Shown here piece by piece: positions 18,211 through 27,019 of a stretch of DNA of 64,000 bases. Position 1 is the first letter of the stretch, and each line of letters opens with the position of its first letter. Below the pieces are notes generated by a model. The model was given only the letters and a program-made list of their open reading frames with translations, was not told the origin of the DNA and made no database searches. Made by a program: the position numbers and the translations under genes. Origin of the DNA: Planctomycetota bacterium. GTDB lineage: Bacteria; Planctomycetota; Planctomycetia; Pirellulales; Pirellulaceae. The stretch spans positions 1-64,000 of the forward strand of contig JAJRVM010000163.1 in the NCBI GenBank assembly GCA_024277285.1, written 5' to 3'.

Positions 18211-18628
18211 TCCCGTTCCGCTCGCCGGACTCTCCACCTCTGAAACTCCGCCTACTCCGTGAAGATCCGTGTCAATCAGTGGCCACCCCCCCTCAGCGGA
18301 GTGCGGCGACCAATCCCAGACAGTCTTAACTCTCGTTTAGTTTCGTTGCCCTGGATCCCGTTCCGCTCGCCTGACTCACCACGTCTGAATCTCCGCCTAC
18401 TCTGTGAAAATCCGTGTCAATCAGTGGCCCCCCCCTCAGCGGAGTGCGGCGACCAATCCCAGACAGTCTTAACTCTCGTTTAGTTTCGTTGCCCTGGATC
18501 CCGTTCCGCTCGCCGGACTCTCCACCTCTGAATCTCCGCCTACTCTGTGAAAATCCGTGTCAATCAGTGGCCCCCCCCCTCAGCGGAGTGTGGCGGCCAA
18601 TCCCTGGCGGCCAATCCCAGACAGCCTG
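18211..18628 (+). repeat. Roughly 143-bp tandem repeat, nearly three copies
   Basis: Copies run 18211-18355, 18356-18498 and 18499 to about 18628. Each starts TCCCGTTCCGCTCGCC and contains CTCCGCCTACT, GTGAAAATCCGTGTCAATCA followed by GTGGCC, a C-tract, CAGCGGAGTG and CCAATCCCAGACAGTCTT. The first two copies end in a TTTAGTTTCGTTGCCCTGGA block that the third lacks. The copies are over 90 percent alike by eye. The modules match the repeat cluster at 8.6 kb. Open frames here are only repeat translations. Confidence 0.88.
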
Positions 18629-18685
18629 GTTCTCCGGCTGTCCAGCTTTGGTCCGCGCAATACGGTCAGTGAGGCTCTGTGCCCA

Positions 18686-19492
18686 TCAGTGGCCCCGCAA
18701 GACCTCGCCAGTCATGGGCACAAACGCGACGGGAGCGACGCGGCGTTGACCAACCGAGCCATCGAGTTGTTTTTCGATCAACACCAGGTACTGCTCGCGT
18801 TTGCCGACAGGCATCACCAGTCGTCCCCCAGGCTTGAGTTGGTCAATCAGAGGTTGAGGGACTCGTTCCGGCGCGGCCGCCACGATAATCAAGTCGAACG
18901 GTCCCTTCTCAGGCCACCCACGGTAACCATCGCCGAGCCGCACGTGGACATTTCGAAATCCCAGTTCCTGCAACCGCTGCTGAGCCGACTGGGCGAGCGG
19001 CGGAACGATTTCGATGCTGTAAACCTGCTCGCAAAGCTGCGAAAGCACCGCAGCCTGATAGCCGGAACCTGTACCCACATCCAGTGCGACAGCTGACGGG
19101 TGCGGCCGTGCCAGTTGTGTCATGAGAGCGACAATGTACGGTTGAGAAATCGTCTGGTTGTGGCCGATTGGCAATGGACCGTCCACATAGGCCCGAGCGC
19201 GCATATTCTTGGGGACAAAAAGATGACGCGGGATCTGCCGCATGGCGTCGAGGACTCGACGGTCGGTAATATCACGCGCCGACAACTGCTGCTCGACCAT
19301 CCGCCGCCGTGATTGGGCAACAAGATGCTCCGCCTGCCCGGCGCCCGTCTGTGGCTCGGAGCCTGCCGCCAAGGATGGTTGATTCGGATCTCTCATACCA
19401 TCAACTCTCTCACTCATTTGCCAACAGGCAATACCGATCGAGGCAACGGCGATAAGAACCAAACCAAGGAACAACGTTCGAGACGTCCTCAT
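18686..19492 (-). CDS. pcm: Protein-L-isoaspartate O-methyltransferase with an N-terminal membrane anchor
   Basis: The ATG at 19492 has GAGG six bases upstream (268 residues). A hydrophobic segment at about residues 6-23 (LFLGLVLIAVASIGIAC) predicts export and anchoring, unlike the cytoplasmic E. coli enzyme. The catalytic domain starts near 60: RRRMVEQQL, substrate-loop motif GHNQTISQPYIVALM, SAM-binding motif I VALDVGTGSGYQAAVL and post-motifs DLIIVAAAPERVP. The enzyme methylates isoaspartyl residues so that damaged proteins can be repaired; here it would act outside the cytoplasm, which raises the question of SAM supply. The stop codon lies inside a repeat motif (GGCCACTGATGGGCAC read on the minus strand), so the last residues GH are repeat-encoded. 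Confidence 0.9.
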   Translation of the reverse strand: MRTSRTLFLGLVLIAVASIGIACWQMSERVDGMRDPNQPSLAAGSEPQTGAGQAEHLVAQSRRRMVEQQLSARDITDRRVLDAMRQIPRHLFVPKNMRARAYVDGPLPIGHNQTISQPYIVALMTQLARPHPSAVALDVGTGSGYQAAVLSQLCEQVYSIEIVPPLAQSAQQRLQELGFRNVHVRLGDGYRGWPEKGPFDLIIVAAAPERVPQPLIDQLKPGGRLVMPVGKREQYLVLIEKQLDGSVGQRRVAPVAFVPMTGEVLRGH

Positions 19493-20100
19493 GTTTCGCC
19501 TCAATCACATGTCACCCGTGTGGGCTACTGTGAACGAAGGTAACGAGCCACTCCTCGTACTACCAAACTGGTCCGCGACATGCAAGGAATATCCGCGTTG
19601 GACGCGACTTCTTTCAAGACTTGCAGTTGAGCCCCAGATGAACGGCCTCCGGTCGTTGCGTTACCACCACGACAACAACCCGCGTTCACCGGATCGCCCT
19701 CATTGGATTGGCGTGCAATCGGCTGAGATTTCGCATACAATAAAGATGAGTGAAATGTCCGTATTGCCCCCCCGCTGGGTCGATTCGGCAGAGTTGAACC
19801 GAGGCACCGACACGGTCGATCACGCGTCGTCGATCAGGATAGGGCCTTGGCAGCTTCAGCCACGGATACACTCATTCTGGACGGTGTCACGAACAAGAAC
19901 GCAAGCAGACTGTCTGGTCGTATCGAGTCGCGACGGCACCCGATCACGAACAAGATTCAATCAAGCAAACGGTATCGCAACAGGCTCCAGTTCAGGTGGA
20001 GCATGCTTGAGTGGCCGCCGACCGGCGCCCCAGTCGCGCCGAGCCGAAACGTCAGTCGAGTCCTGGCATTTCTACCGGCAACAGCACGCGGAGGTGACCG
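19493..20100. other. Divergent spacer between pcm and the HNH gene
   Basis: A long plus-strand open frame crosses this spacer and the HNH gene in another frame, but its translation is Arg/Ser/His-rich and unlike a real protein. No gene, repeat or RNA was recognised. Confidence 0.5.
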
Positions 20101-20700
20101 ATGTCACAACAGGCCTTGCAGCGTCCCACACTGGTGCTCAACCGCAACTGGCAGCCGATCCATGTCGCCACGGTGGCACGCGCGGTAATCATGCTCTACA
20201 GCGGTACGGTGCGAGTTGTCGACCCGCAAGACTATCAGACGTACGACTGGGAAGACTGGTCCCAACTACGTCCTGCCCCGGACGAACACTGCATTCGGTC
20301 GGTTGCGCACCGCCTTCGGGTACCCGAAGTGGTCGTACTGGCCCACTACGATGGCATGCCGGGGACGACTGTGCCGTTCAGTCGCCGCAATATCTACAAA
20401 CGCGATCGTTACGCGTGCCAATACTGTGGCAATCAGCCGGCCATCGAGGACTTGACGATCGATCACGTCGTCCCGCGCGCTCAAGGAGGCGTTTCGTCGT
20501 GGGAGAACTGTGTCTTGGCCTGTTTCCAGTGCAATCGCATCAAGGCCGATCGCACTCCACAACAAGCCAACATGCGGTTGCGGCACGCACCCAAGCGTCC
20601 CGCTTGGCGGCCGCTCTACTCATGGCACGCCAAACCGATCCAGAGCTGGGCCCGGTTCCTTGGCGAGGCCTATTGGAACGTTACGCTGCGCGGCGATTGA
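20101..20700 (+). CDS. HNH endonuclease family protein
   Basis: The start is fixed by GGAGGTGA four bases before the ATG (199 residues). The N-terminal half (TLVLNRNWQPIHVATVARA) is the conserved lead domain of the stand-alone HNH proteins common in planctomycetes and actinobacteria. The nuclease core lies at about 110-160: a CQYCG zinc knuckle, then DHVVPRAQGG and the second knuckle CFQCN with the following K. The family cuts or nicks DNA; the biological role of this solitary form is not settled. There is no neighbouring methylase or phage gene, so a restriction or homing role is not supported. A 12-bp perfect hairpin lies 190 bases downstream. Confidence 0.9.
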   Translation: MSQQALQRPTLVLNRNWQPIHVATVARAVIMLYSGTVRVVDPQDYQTYDWEDWSQLRPAPDEHCIRSVAHRLRVPEVVVLAHYDGMPGTTVPFSRRNIYKRDRYACQYCGNQPAIEDLTIDHVVPRAQGGVSSWENCVLACFQCNRIKADRTPQQANMRLRHAPKRPAWRPLYSWHAKPIQSWARFLGEAYWNVTLRGD

Positions 20701-21106
20701 CGAACCCGCAAAGAATCGTTGTCGCTGCGCCAACACTGGGCTGTCAACACTGGGCTGCCGCCTCAGCCGTTTCTGTCCATCGGCATTCCGCGCCGCGCAT
20801 GGAAGAAACAGTCTGTCCCGATACGTCGCACCGGTGCAAGATTGCGTTGCTCTTTGAGAGGGATGCGCGATGGGACGCAAGAAAGGAAACGAGGTCGCCG
20901 GCGGGGGCAGTGCCGGCGACCTCGCATTCACGCGCACATCAGCCAGAGTGGGGTTCCACCAGGACGGTGAAACGAAAGGTGGGAAAGTTGGGGGCCGCCA
21001 AAGAGGCGACAGTGAAGAGAAGTTCGGCGGTAAGCAATCTCCTTTGAATCGACAATATGAAACGTTGCCACAGTGGATCAGTAAACGAATCCGTAGCCAG
21101 AATGGA
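20701..21106. other. Spacer downstream of the HNH gene
   Basis: No gene is supported. It contains the strong hairpin at 20891-20923, described separately. Confidence 0.5.
20891..20923. terminator. Perfect 12-bp GC-rich hairpin
   Basis: GAGGTCGCCGGC (20891-20902) pairs without mismatch with GCCGGCGACCTC (20912-20923) around GGGGGCAGT. No T-run follows, so it is not a canonical intrinsic terminator. It could end transcripts by another route or protect a 3' end. Confidence 0.45.
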
Positions 21107-21376
21107 TCACCAGCGACACGTGCCAGGGTTCATGGTGACTAACAGTGGGCGTTTCCGTGCGCCAACCAAGCCACCATCGAGTCCTTCTTCTTGCCTCGCC
21201 AGTTCGTCCGCAGACTTCAAACTGGGCAACTTGACAAGCCGCATTAAAGCGTTGCGTGACGCAGGCGGTAGAGGACGGGAACCACTGACAACCGTCAGTT
21301 GTCGCGGTTTGAGGAGCACAACCGAGTTATTCCGCTCGGGAACAAAAAGCGATCGTGCGAGAACAAGCCTAACCAT
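21107..21376 (-). CDS. Unrecognised 89-aa ORF under a c-di-GMP riboswitch
   Basis: The ATG at 21376 has CGAGG five bases upstream, and that ribosome binding site lies inside a hairpin just after a c-di-GMP-I aptamer. This context is the main evidence that the frame is translated. The 89-residue product is basic (MVRLVLARSLFVPERNNSVV at the start, ending in PGTCRW) with no signal peptide, membrane helix or known motif. A TTG nine codons earlier is another in-frame start, but it would fall in the hairpin. It may be a genuine small c-di-GMP-controlled protein, or the start of a decayed longer gene; codon use was not measured. Confidence 0.45.
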   Translation of the reverse strand: MVRLVLARSLFVPERNNSVVLLKPRQLTVVSGSRPLPPASRNALMRLVKLPSLKSADELARQEEGLDGGLVGARKRPLLVTMNPGTCRW

Positions 21377-21378
21377 GA

Positions 21379-21399
21379 CAACCTCGATGACGAGTGTTG
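21379..21399 (-). promoter_or_regulatory. Hairpin sequestering the ribosome binding site downstream of the riboswitch
   Basis: On the minus strand CAACACTCG pairs with CGAGGTTG around TCAT: four pairs, one mismatch, then four pairs. The CGAGG of the ribosome binding site is in the 3' arm. This is a typical translational expression platform placed directly after the aptamer. Confidence 0.6.
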
Positions 21400-21405
21400 C
21401 CAAAT

Positions 21406-21478
21406 TCGGCGGCCTGGCGATCTCGCGTTGCGAGACCCATGGCTTTGCGTCCCGGCCTCACGACCGGTTTGCCGTTTC
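21406..21478 (-). promoter_or_regulatory. Cyclic di-GMP-I (GEMM-I) riboswitch aptamer
   Basis: On the minus strand the consensus elements appear in order: GGCAAACC (21466-21473), a P2 stem GGTC/GGCC closed by the GNRA tetraloop GTGA, the invariant GGGACGCAAAGCCA (21440-21453), a P3 stem GGTCTCG/CGAGATC (21419-21437) and the closing GCCAGGCCGCCG. P1 can form between CGGC and GCCG. All diagnostic GEMM-I segments are present, including the tetraloop that docks in P3. The aptamer senses the second messenger c-di-GMP. The gene immediately downstream is the 89-aa ORF. Confidence 0.88.
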
Positions 21479-21714
21479 GGTTGGCGTCAAAATAAGAAAG
21501 CCAAAAAGAAACTTGATTCGGTTCAGCAACCGACCATTCGTCGTTGCTATTAAATAAATAGGTCGGAAATGGCTGATTGTCAAAAGAGAAGAACAAATTT
21601 TTTCACAACGCGCTCTGACGTGCCTGGGCACAACAGCTCAGATTGCGCCCGCATTGGTCCCGTTTCTCCGCGTTCTATAACCGCCGCAGTGCTTGCCGGC
21701 AAGGGAACGACGGT

Positions 21715-22764
21715 CTATTGAGCGGTAGCGAACAGATCGCGCAGGAACGTCGCCGCTTGGTCCCATTGGTCAGCGGCGGCGCGAAAGTCGACATCCATCC
21801 AGCGCACCGGTTCATGGGGCGCTGCACGCGACGTTGCGGCAACTTTCGGGTTCACCGGAAACTGCGCACTCGGCCCCGCGGCAAGCTGTTTTTCGACATC
21901 TGGCTCCAACAGATAGTTGACCAATGCGCGCGCTGCGTTCGGATGAGGCCCTCCTTTGATAATGCACACCGTATTGGGAATAAACAGCGTCCCCATTTGC
22001 TCAGCACCTTGATCGGGATAAACAATGACCACTTTCCGTCCCCTCTCGACCTCGATGATCGCATCGTCGGTATCCGTCAATCCAAACGCCAATTCGCCAC
22101 GAGCCACGGACAACGCCACCTGCTTGTTGCCGCTCATCACGCGTGCGTTCCCCTTCAACTTGCGGAAGAACGTCTCGGCGCGTTCCTGTCCCCACATCGA
22201 GAACAGAACGCTGGCATGAGTCGCAGTCGTACCGAAAAGAGGCTTGGCAATCCCAACTCGGTGCTTCCATTTCGGATCGATCAAGTCCTCGACCGAATCA
22301 GGCCGCTCGCCTGAGGGAACCAATTCCGTATTAACGATCAACACACGTGCCCGCGCCGCAAACCCACACCAATACCCATCGGCCGACCGATAGTCGTCGG
22401 GAAAACCGGTCGCGCCAGGCGACAGGTAGGCATCCAGCAATCCCAATTTCTCAAGCCGAAGCGTATGGAGTATTTCGTTATTCCAGAAAACGTCACACCG
22501 AGGCCGATGCCGTTCACGTACAATCCGGGTAACCAACCCCACGGTCTTGGTCGATTCGACATCGAAAACCGGCCGGACAACGCAACCACTCCGTTGTTGG
22601 AATTGCTCTAGGATCGGCTCGGAAAACTCTCCGTCCAGCGCCGAGTAGACGACAACTTCGTGAGCATTGCTTCGCATGCAGCCGTTCAGCAACAGGATCG
22701 TTGCACCGCCAAACAGCCCGACAGCCACGACAATCCAGCACGATGCAAGCGAACGTCGATACAT
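21715..22764 (-). CDS. Iron(III)-type ABC substrate-binding lipoprotein
   Basis: The 349-residue protein has a signal peptide with lipobox LLNGC (about residue 29), so it is a lipoprotein. The mature part has the type II binding fold of the FutA/FbpA group: VVVYSALDGEFSEPILEQF near the start, VFWNNEILHTLRL, WCGFAARARVLIVNTE, and GLTDTDDAIIEVERG. Members bind ferric iron or related anions for import. No permease or ATPase is adjacent, so it must work with a transporter encoded elsewhere, or be an orphan. TAGGAG lies 11 bases before the start. It is divergent from the HExxH lipoprotein gene. Confidence 0.87.
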   Translation of the reverse strand: MYRRSLASCWIVVAVGLFGGATILLLNGCMRSNAHEVVVYSALDGEFSEPILEQFQQRSGCVVRPVFDVESTKTVGLVTRIVRERHRPRCDVFWNNEILHTLRLEKLGLLDAYLSPGATGFPDDYRSADGYWCGFAARARVLIVNTELVPSGERPDSVEDLIDPKWKHRVGIAKPLFGTTATHASVLFSMWGQERAETFFRKLKGNARVMSGNKQVALSVARGELAFGLTDTDDAIIEVERGRKVVIVYPDQGAEQMGTLFIPNTVCIIKGGPHPNAARALVNYLLEPDVEKQLAAGPSAQFPVNPKVAATSRAAPHEPVRWMDVDFRAAADQWDQAATFLRDLFATAQ

Positions 22765-23109
22765 TTCTTTCTGTCTCCTACGAAGGCCCCGCGCATACGT
22801 GATTGTGAAGAACCGCAGTTCGGTCCACTATTGCGGTTAATTACCGCTGAAAGAAAACGTGTAAACAAGCTACAATGATAGAATGAGAACGCGTGCAGTG
22901 GCCCCTGAATCGTCGCGTTGGGACATTACAAATTCGGCACGAGCCTGTCTCACAAGATTTTGTTGTAACAAATGCTCACGTCGAGCGCACATCACTGCCC
23001 TCAGAAACCTCGGTAAACCTGGATTTCTGGCTCTCAGCTCGTGACTTGCGGGCGCCGACCGAGTCAGGCAATACCGAATCGAAGGAGCCAGCCGACAACG
23101 GCTGAGCGC
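22765..23109. other. Divergent spacer with competing hairpins
   Basis: No gene is supported. GCGGTTAATTACCGC (22833-22847) is a perfect palindrome, and its left arm can instead pair with AACCGCA at 22811-22817. It may be an operator or a terminator; no T-tract follows. Confidence 0.45.
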
Positions 23110-24810
23110 ATGCCCGTGACCGATCGAATCGATACTCCGCGGCCGTTGAGCGACCAACCGATTAGTTCGGCCAATCGCACACGGTCTCAACGGACGCGTT
23201 TTGCTTGCTCAGTCGCAGCATGCATACTGCTACTGTTCAGTTCGTGCCAACCAGCGACGCACGATTCCACCGACCGTCCACAACGCCATTCCAGTGCAAC
23301 ACCGCAGCGTCGCGCAGCAAAACGGCGCTCCTCCAACAGCGCAGCCACGCGAACGAAGACCGCTCAGCACAAAGCAAGCTCGACAAAAGCACAGGCCAAA
23401 CCAGCAAAAGCCGAAGCTGCCACGTCGCGTTTGCCGACGCCACAAATCAGCCGCCCCGGCGAGGTCTTTACACCGGCTGCCGACAACAGGCAACCGCCTG
23501 AAGACAGCCCCTCCGTGACGCACACTCACGCGTCGAGCCTGTTCGCTCCCGAACGTTCACAAATTGACGAACGTCGCGCCCATTCGGCGGGAATTCGCAA
23601 GATCGAAGGGAAGCACCTTACGCTTTTTACCGACTTGCCACCCGCTCCTGAAATCGACGAATTGCCCAAAGTGTTTGACTTGGCGATCGAGCCATGGTGC
23701 GAGTACTTTCACGTTAACGCAAAATCTGCGGCAGGCTGGAAGATGCGTGGATTTTTGATGGCGCGTCGCGAGCGATTTGAAGCTAGCGGGTTGTTACCGG
23801 ATGATTTGCCAGAGTTCCTGAATGGCTTCGCGTTGGGCGGTGAATTATGGTTCTACGAACAGCCGAGCAGCTATTACCGTCGCCACTTGTTGCTGCATGA
23901 GGGAACGCATGCGTTCATGCAAACGTTCCTGCATGGCATGGGCCCACCCTGGTATGCCGAAGGCATGGCCGAGCTGATGGGAACGCATCGGTGGCAAGAT
24001 GGCAAACTTCAGCTGCGTTACTTCCCACAAAGTCGTGACGATGTTCCTCAATGGGGCCGCATCAAGATCGTGAAGACGGAGTACGAAGCTGGCCGCGCAA
24101 TGTCGATGGACCAGATTACCGATTACGGCCCAACGGCTCACCTGCGCAACGAGCCGTACGGCTGGTGTTGGGCGGCTGCGGCGTTCCTGGACGGCCATCC
24201 GCAATTCGCCGATCGATTTCGCCGACTTCCACGTCGCGTTGATGATGCCCCACCCAAGTTCTCGCAACTCTTCCGCACTCTCTACAGAGTCGATCGGCGT
24301 CAATTGAGCGAGCAATGGCAGTTGTTCGTCGTTAACCTCGACTACGGTTACGATCTTCGCCGTGAAGCCATTGTCTACGCACCGGCACGCGTCGACAACG
24401 ACCAACGGCAGGAGGGCCGGACCGACAACGCGATCGTCGTCGAGATCAAAGCCGATCGAGGCTGGCAATCGACTGGCCTCATCGTGTCCGCTGACGCGAC
24501 GTACTCGCTGCAAGCGATGGGGCGATACCAGGTCGCTCAAAATCCAACAACTTGGTGGTGCGAACCGCAGGGCGTTACGATTCGGTATCACGACGGTCAA
24601 CCGTTGGGAAAACTGCTTGCGGCGGTCAGCGATCAAACTCGGCCATTGACGGGCATGACGCCGCTGGCGCATCCCGAACCGATCGGCAAGCAGCGGACGT
24701 TGAAATTTGGCAACTCGGGAATGTTGTTCCTGCGTATCAATGACTCACCGGCAAAACTGGTCGACAACGCGGGGCATCTGCATGTCGAAATCCGCCGCGT
24801 CAGCCACTGA
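23110..24810 (+). CDS. Lipoprotein with a gluzincin (HExxH) metallopeptidase-like domain
   Basis: The ATG at 23110 gives 566 residues; an upstream in-frame start is less likely because it would lengthen the signal region. A hydrophobic segment ending in FSSC suggests a lipoprotein. Residues about 50-140 are Thr/Ala/Arg/Lys-rich linker. The domain from about 165 holds HEGTHAFMQ (zinc-binding HExxH) near residue 262, followed by YAEGMAELMG, supplying the third ligand or catalytic Glu; the arrangement matches DUF1570-like gluzincins. The C-terminal 150 residues look like a beta-rich accessory domain. The protein should act on the cell surface or in the periplasm; its substrate is unknown. Divergent from the iron-type binding protein. 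Confidence 0.8.
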   Translation: MPVTDRIDTPRPLSDQPISSANRTRSQRTRFACSVAACILLLFSSCQPATHDSTDRPQRHSSATPQRRAAKRRSSNSAATRTKTAQHKASSTKAQAKPAKAEAATSRLPTPQISRPGEVFTPAADNRQPPEDSPSVTHTHASSLFAPERSQIDERRAHSAGIRKIEGKHLTLFTDLPPAPEIDELPKVFDLAIEPWCEYFHVNAKSAAGWKMRGFLMARRERFEASGLLPDDLPEFLNGFALGGELWFYEQPSSYYRRHLLLHEGTHAFMQTFLHGMGPPWYAEGMAELMGTHRWQDGKLQLRYFPQSRDDVPQWGRIKIVKTEYEAGRAMSMDQITDYGPTAHLRNEPYGWCWAAAAFLDGHPQFADRFRRLPRRVDDAPPKFSQLFRTLYRVDRRQLSEQWQLFVVNLDYGYDLRREAIVYAPARVDNDQRQEGRTDNAIVVEIKADRGWQSTGLIVSADATYSLQAMGRYQVAQNPTTWWCEPQGVTIRYHDGQPLGKLLAAVSDQTRPLTGMTPLAHPEPIGKQRTLKFGNSGMLFLRINDSPAKLVDNAGHLHVEIRRVSH

Positions 24811-25242
24811 CCGTCGATCCAGTGGGAACAGCGATCCGATCCCCACGGCCCCTATCCCCAGGGCACTCGCCGCACGCACGCGATAGCCCGGCAAACACGG
24901 TCACTGGGGCATATGCCCCCGATTGACGAACCGAGTTCAAGGCCCAACAATGCACGCGTGCAGAGGCACAATGATAGCGAAAATTCGTTAGCTCGGACGG
25001 CCGCAGCTCGTCCCCAATCGGTACCTATTCTGCTCGTAAGCAGGATCATGCGTGTCGTGGGAGCGGCGGCCCGCTCCCTCGCGCGGTGCAGATCGTACCG
25101 AGTCCGGATGAGTCGGATGGCCCGAATGCCTGGTACCACAGCCGCTCTCCTTGCATTTGCGTAAATGCCGCACCATGAAATCGTCGTTGCACGAGCGTAC
25201 TGACGACGACCCCGTAGAAACTGACCGACAAGTGGTTCTTCC
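24811..25242. other. Spacer upstream of glyA
   Basis: No gene is supported. A stem-loop GGGAGCGG-CGGC-CCGCTCCC lies at about 25060-25079. No folate or glycine riboswitch consensus was recognised, although glyA is a common target of such elements. Confidence 0.45.
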
Positions 25243-26502
25243 ATGAATTTCATCAAATCCAATGACCCAGAAGTCTGGGCCGCAATCGCCGGCGAAGAGC
25301 AACGTCAGCAGGACGGCCTGGAAATGATCGCCAGCGAAAACTATACGAGCCCGGCAGTGATGCAGGCCGCTGGTAGCGTACTTACGAACAAATACGCCGA
25401 AGGTTACCCGGGTCGGCGCTATTACGGCGGATGCGAGTATGTTGATGTCGTCGAAAACCTGGCGCGCGAACGTGCCAAGGCGTTGTTTGGAGCCGAATTC
25501 GCCAATGTCCAACCGCACTCGGGCTCGCAAGCAAATATGGCCGTCTACCTCACGGCACTTGAGCCGGGAGATACCGTGCTCGGTCTGGACCTGGCGCATG
25601 GCGGCCACTTGACTCATGGCATGCGGCTCAACATCTCTGGCCAGCTGTACAATTTCATTAACTACGGCGTCACTCCCGACACGCATCGGATCGATTTCGA
25701 TCAAGTCGCCCGATTGGCACGCGAGCACAAACCAAAGCTTATTGTGGCCGGCGCGAGTGCCTATCCACGCGAGATACCCCACGATCGGTTCGCCGAAATC
25801 GCCAACGATGTCGGTGCCGAACTGTTTGTCGATATGGCACATTATGCTGGGCTGGTCGCCGCCGGGTTGCATCACAACCCAGTACCCGTTGCCACCTACG
25901 TTACCACAACCACACACAAGACTCTTCGTGGACCGCGAGCTGGACTGGTCTTGAGCAAGAAGAGCTTGGCCAAAGAAATCAATCGCAGTGTTTTTCCGGG
26001 CCTGCAAGGCGGACCGCTGATGCACGTCATTGCCGGCAAAGCGATCTGTTTTCAGGAAGCGATGTCGGATGAATTCAAGTCGTACGCACAGGCGATTATC
26101 GACAACGCCAAAACGCTGGCCGAAATCTTACAAAGCGGAGGCTTGGCGCTGATCAGCGGTGGTACCGACAACCACCTGATGCTGGCCGATGTGACTCCGT
26201 TGCAGGTCACCGGCAAGATCGCCGAGAAAGCACTCGAGCGCTGTGGTATCACCGTGAACATGAACATGATCCCGTTTGATCAACGCAAGCCGCTCGATCC
26301 ATCCGGAATCCGCATCGGCACGCCAGCCCTTACGACACGCGGCATGGGACCAAGCGAAATGCAACGTATTGGCAACTGGATGCTAAAATCACTCCAGGCA
26401 CCCGATGACGAGTCGCTGCATCAACGTATTCGCTCGGAGGTAAGTGAACTCTGCTCACATTTCCCTGTTCCTGCGGCAGCAATGATCCCGCAGCAGCGAT
26501 GA
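25243..26502 (+). CDS. glyA: Serine hydroxymethyltransferase
   Basis: The 419-residue protein has the usual family length. It converts serine and tetrahydrofolate to glycine and 5,10-methylene-tetrahydrofolate with pyridoxal phosphate, feeding one-carbon metabolism in the cytoplasm. Visible motifs: the PLP lysine in [16 protein letters not shown] (Lys226), the active-site [15 protein letters not shown], the tyrosines of YPGRRYYGG and [13 protein letters not shown]. The C-terminal part is complete. No strong ribosome binding site precedes the ATG. It is followed after 73 bases by a response regulator on the same strand. Confidence 0.97.
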   Translation: MNFIKSNDPEVWAAIAGEEQRQQDGLEMIASENYTSPAVMQAAGSVLTNKYAEGYPGRRYYGGCEYVDVVENLARERAKALFGAEFANVQPHSGSQANMAVYLTALEPGDTVLGLDLAHGGHLTHGMRLNISGQLYNFINYGVTPDTHRIDFDQVARLAREHKPKLIVAGASAYPREIPHDRFAEIANDVGAELFVDMAHYAGLVAAGLHHNPVPVATYVTTTTHKTLRGPRAGLVLSKKSLAKEINRSVFPGLQGGPLMHVIAGKAICFQEAMSDEFKSYAQAIIDNAKTLAEILQSGGLALISGGTDNHLMLADVTPLQVTGKIAEKALERCGITVNMNMIPFDQRKPLDPSGIRIGTPALTTRGMGPSEMQRIGNWMLKSLQAPDDESLHQRIRSEVSELCSHFPVPAAAMIPQQR

Positions 26503-26575
26503 ACCGGTCGTCATGCAGTGACCATCGTGCATATTCAATTTTGACGGTGTTCTATCGCAACTCACGGAGTGAATC

Positions 26576-27019
26576 ATGTCCAACTCGAAGATCCTGATTG
26601 CCGACGACAACGAGGCAAATTGTGAATTGCTGGAAGCCTACCTAACCGACATCGATTGCGACGTCGCGGTCGCCGTTGACGGCCAGGATACGCTCGACAA
26701 AGTCGAGTCGTTCGAGCCTGACGTGATCTTGCTCGACATCATGATGCCCAAACTGAACGGTTTTGAAGTTTGCAAGAAAATCAAAGAAGATCCACAAACT
26801 AGACGAATCATGGTGCTGATGGTCACCGCGCTCAACGAATTGGGCGACATAGAACGGGCTGTTGCTGCCGGAACAGACGACTTCCTGTCCAAACCGGTCC
26901 AAAAAGTGGAATTGGTCAAACGCGTTCACAACATGCTGCGGCTCAAAGACGTGACCGACGAAAACGAACGACTGCGACGCTATATCGAAGACATGGAAGA
27001 AGGTCGCGGCCCCATCTGA
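26576..27019 (+). CDS. Receiver-only response regulator
   Basis: The 147-residue protein is a single CheY-like receiver. Acidic pocket Asp10-Asp11, phospho-acceptor Asp54 (ILLDIMMPKLNG), conserved Thr84 (MVTALNE) and Lys106 (FLSKPVQ) are all in place. The last 25 residues form a charged helix (DENERLRRYIEDMEEGRG) in place of an output domain, so signalling must pass to a partner or this is a phosphate relay or sink. ACGGAG precedes the ATG. No histidine kinase is adjacent. It may be co-transcribed with glyA. Confidence 0.92.
   Translation: MSNSKILIADDNEANCELLEAYLTDIDCDVAVAVDGQDTLDKVESFEPDVILLDIMMPKLNGFEVCKKIKEDPQTRRIMVLMVTALNELGDIERAVAAGTDDFLSKPVQKVELVKRVHNMLRLKDVTDENERLRRYIEDMEEGRGPI

Noticed and set aside
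18259..18749. Several plus-strand open frames with repeated peptides.
   Set aside because: They only translate the 143-bp tandem repeat.
19491..21047. A 518-codon plus-strand open frame.
   Set aside because: It crosses the HNH gene in a different frame. Its translation is Arg/Ser/His-rich with no domain, and the HNH frame has a strong ribosome binding site and conserved motifs.
20870..21142. A 90-codon plus-strand frame with GAGAGGG upstream.
   Set aside because: It runs through a perfect 12-bp hairpin and into sequence opposite the riboswitch-controlled ORF; the product is Gly/Lys-rich and unlike a protein.
25060..25180. A GGATGAGTC string and a stem-loop upstream of glyA, considered as a hammerhead ribozyme or folate riboswitch.
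   Set aside because: The catalytic core GAAA and helix III partners are missing, and no THF or glycine aptamer consensus is present.
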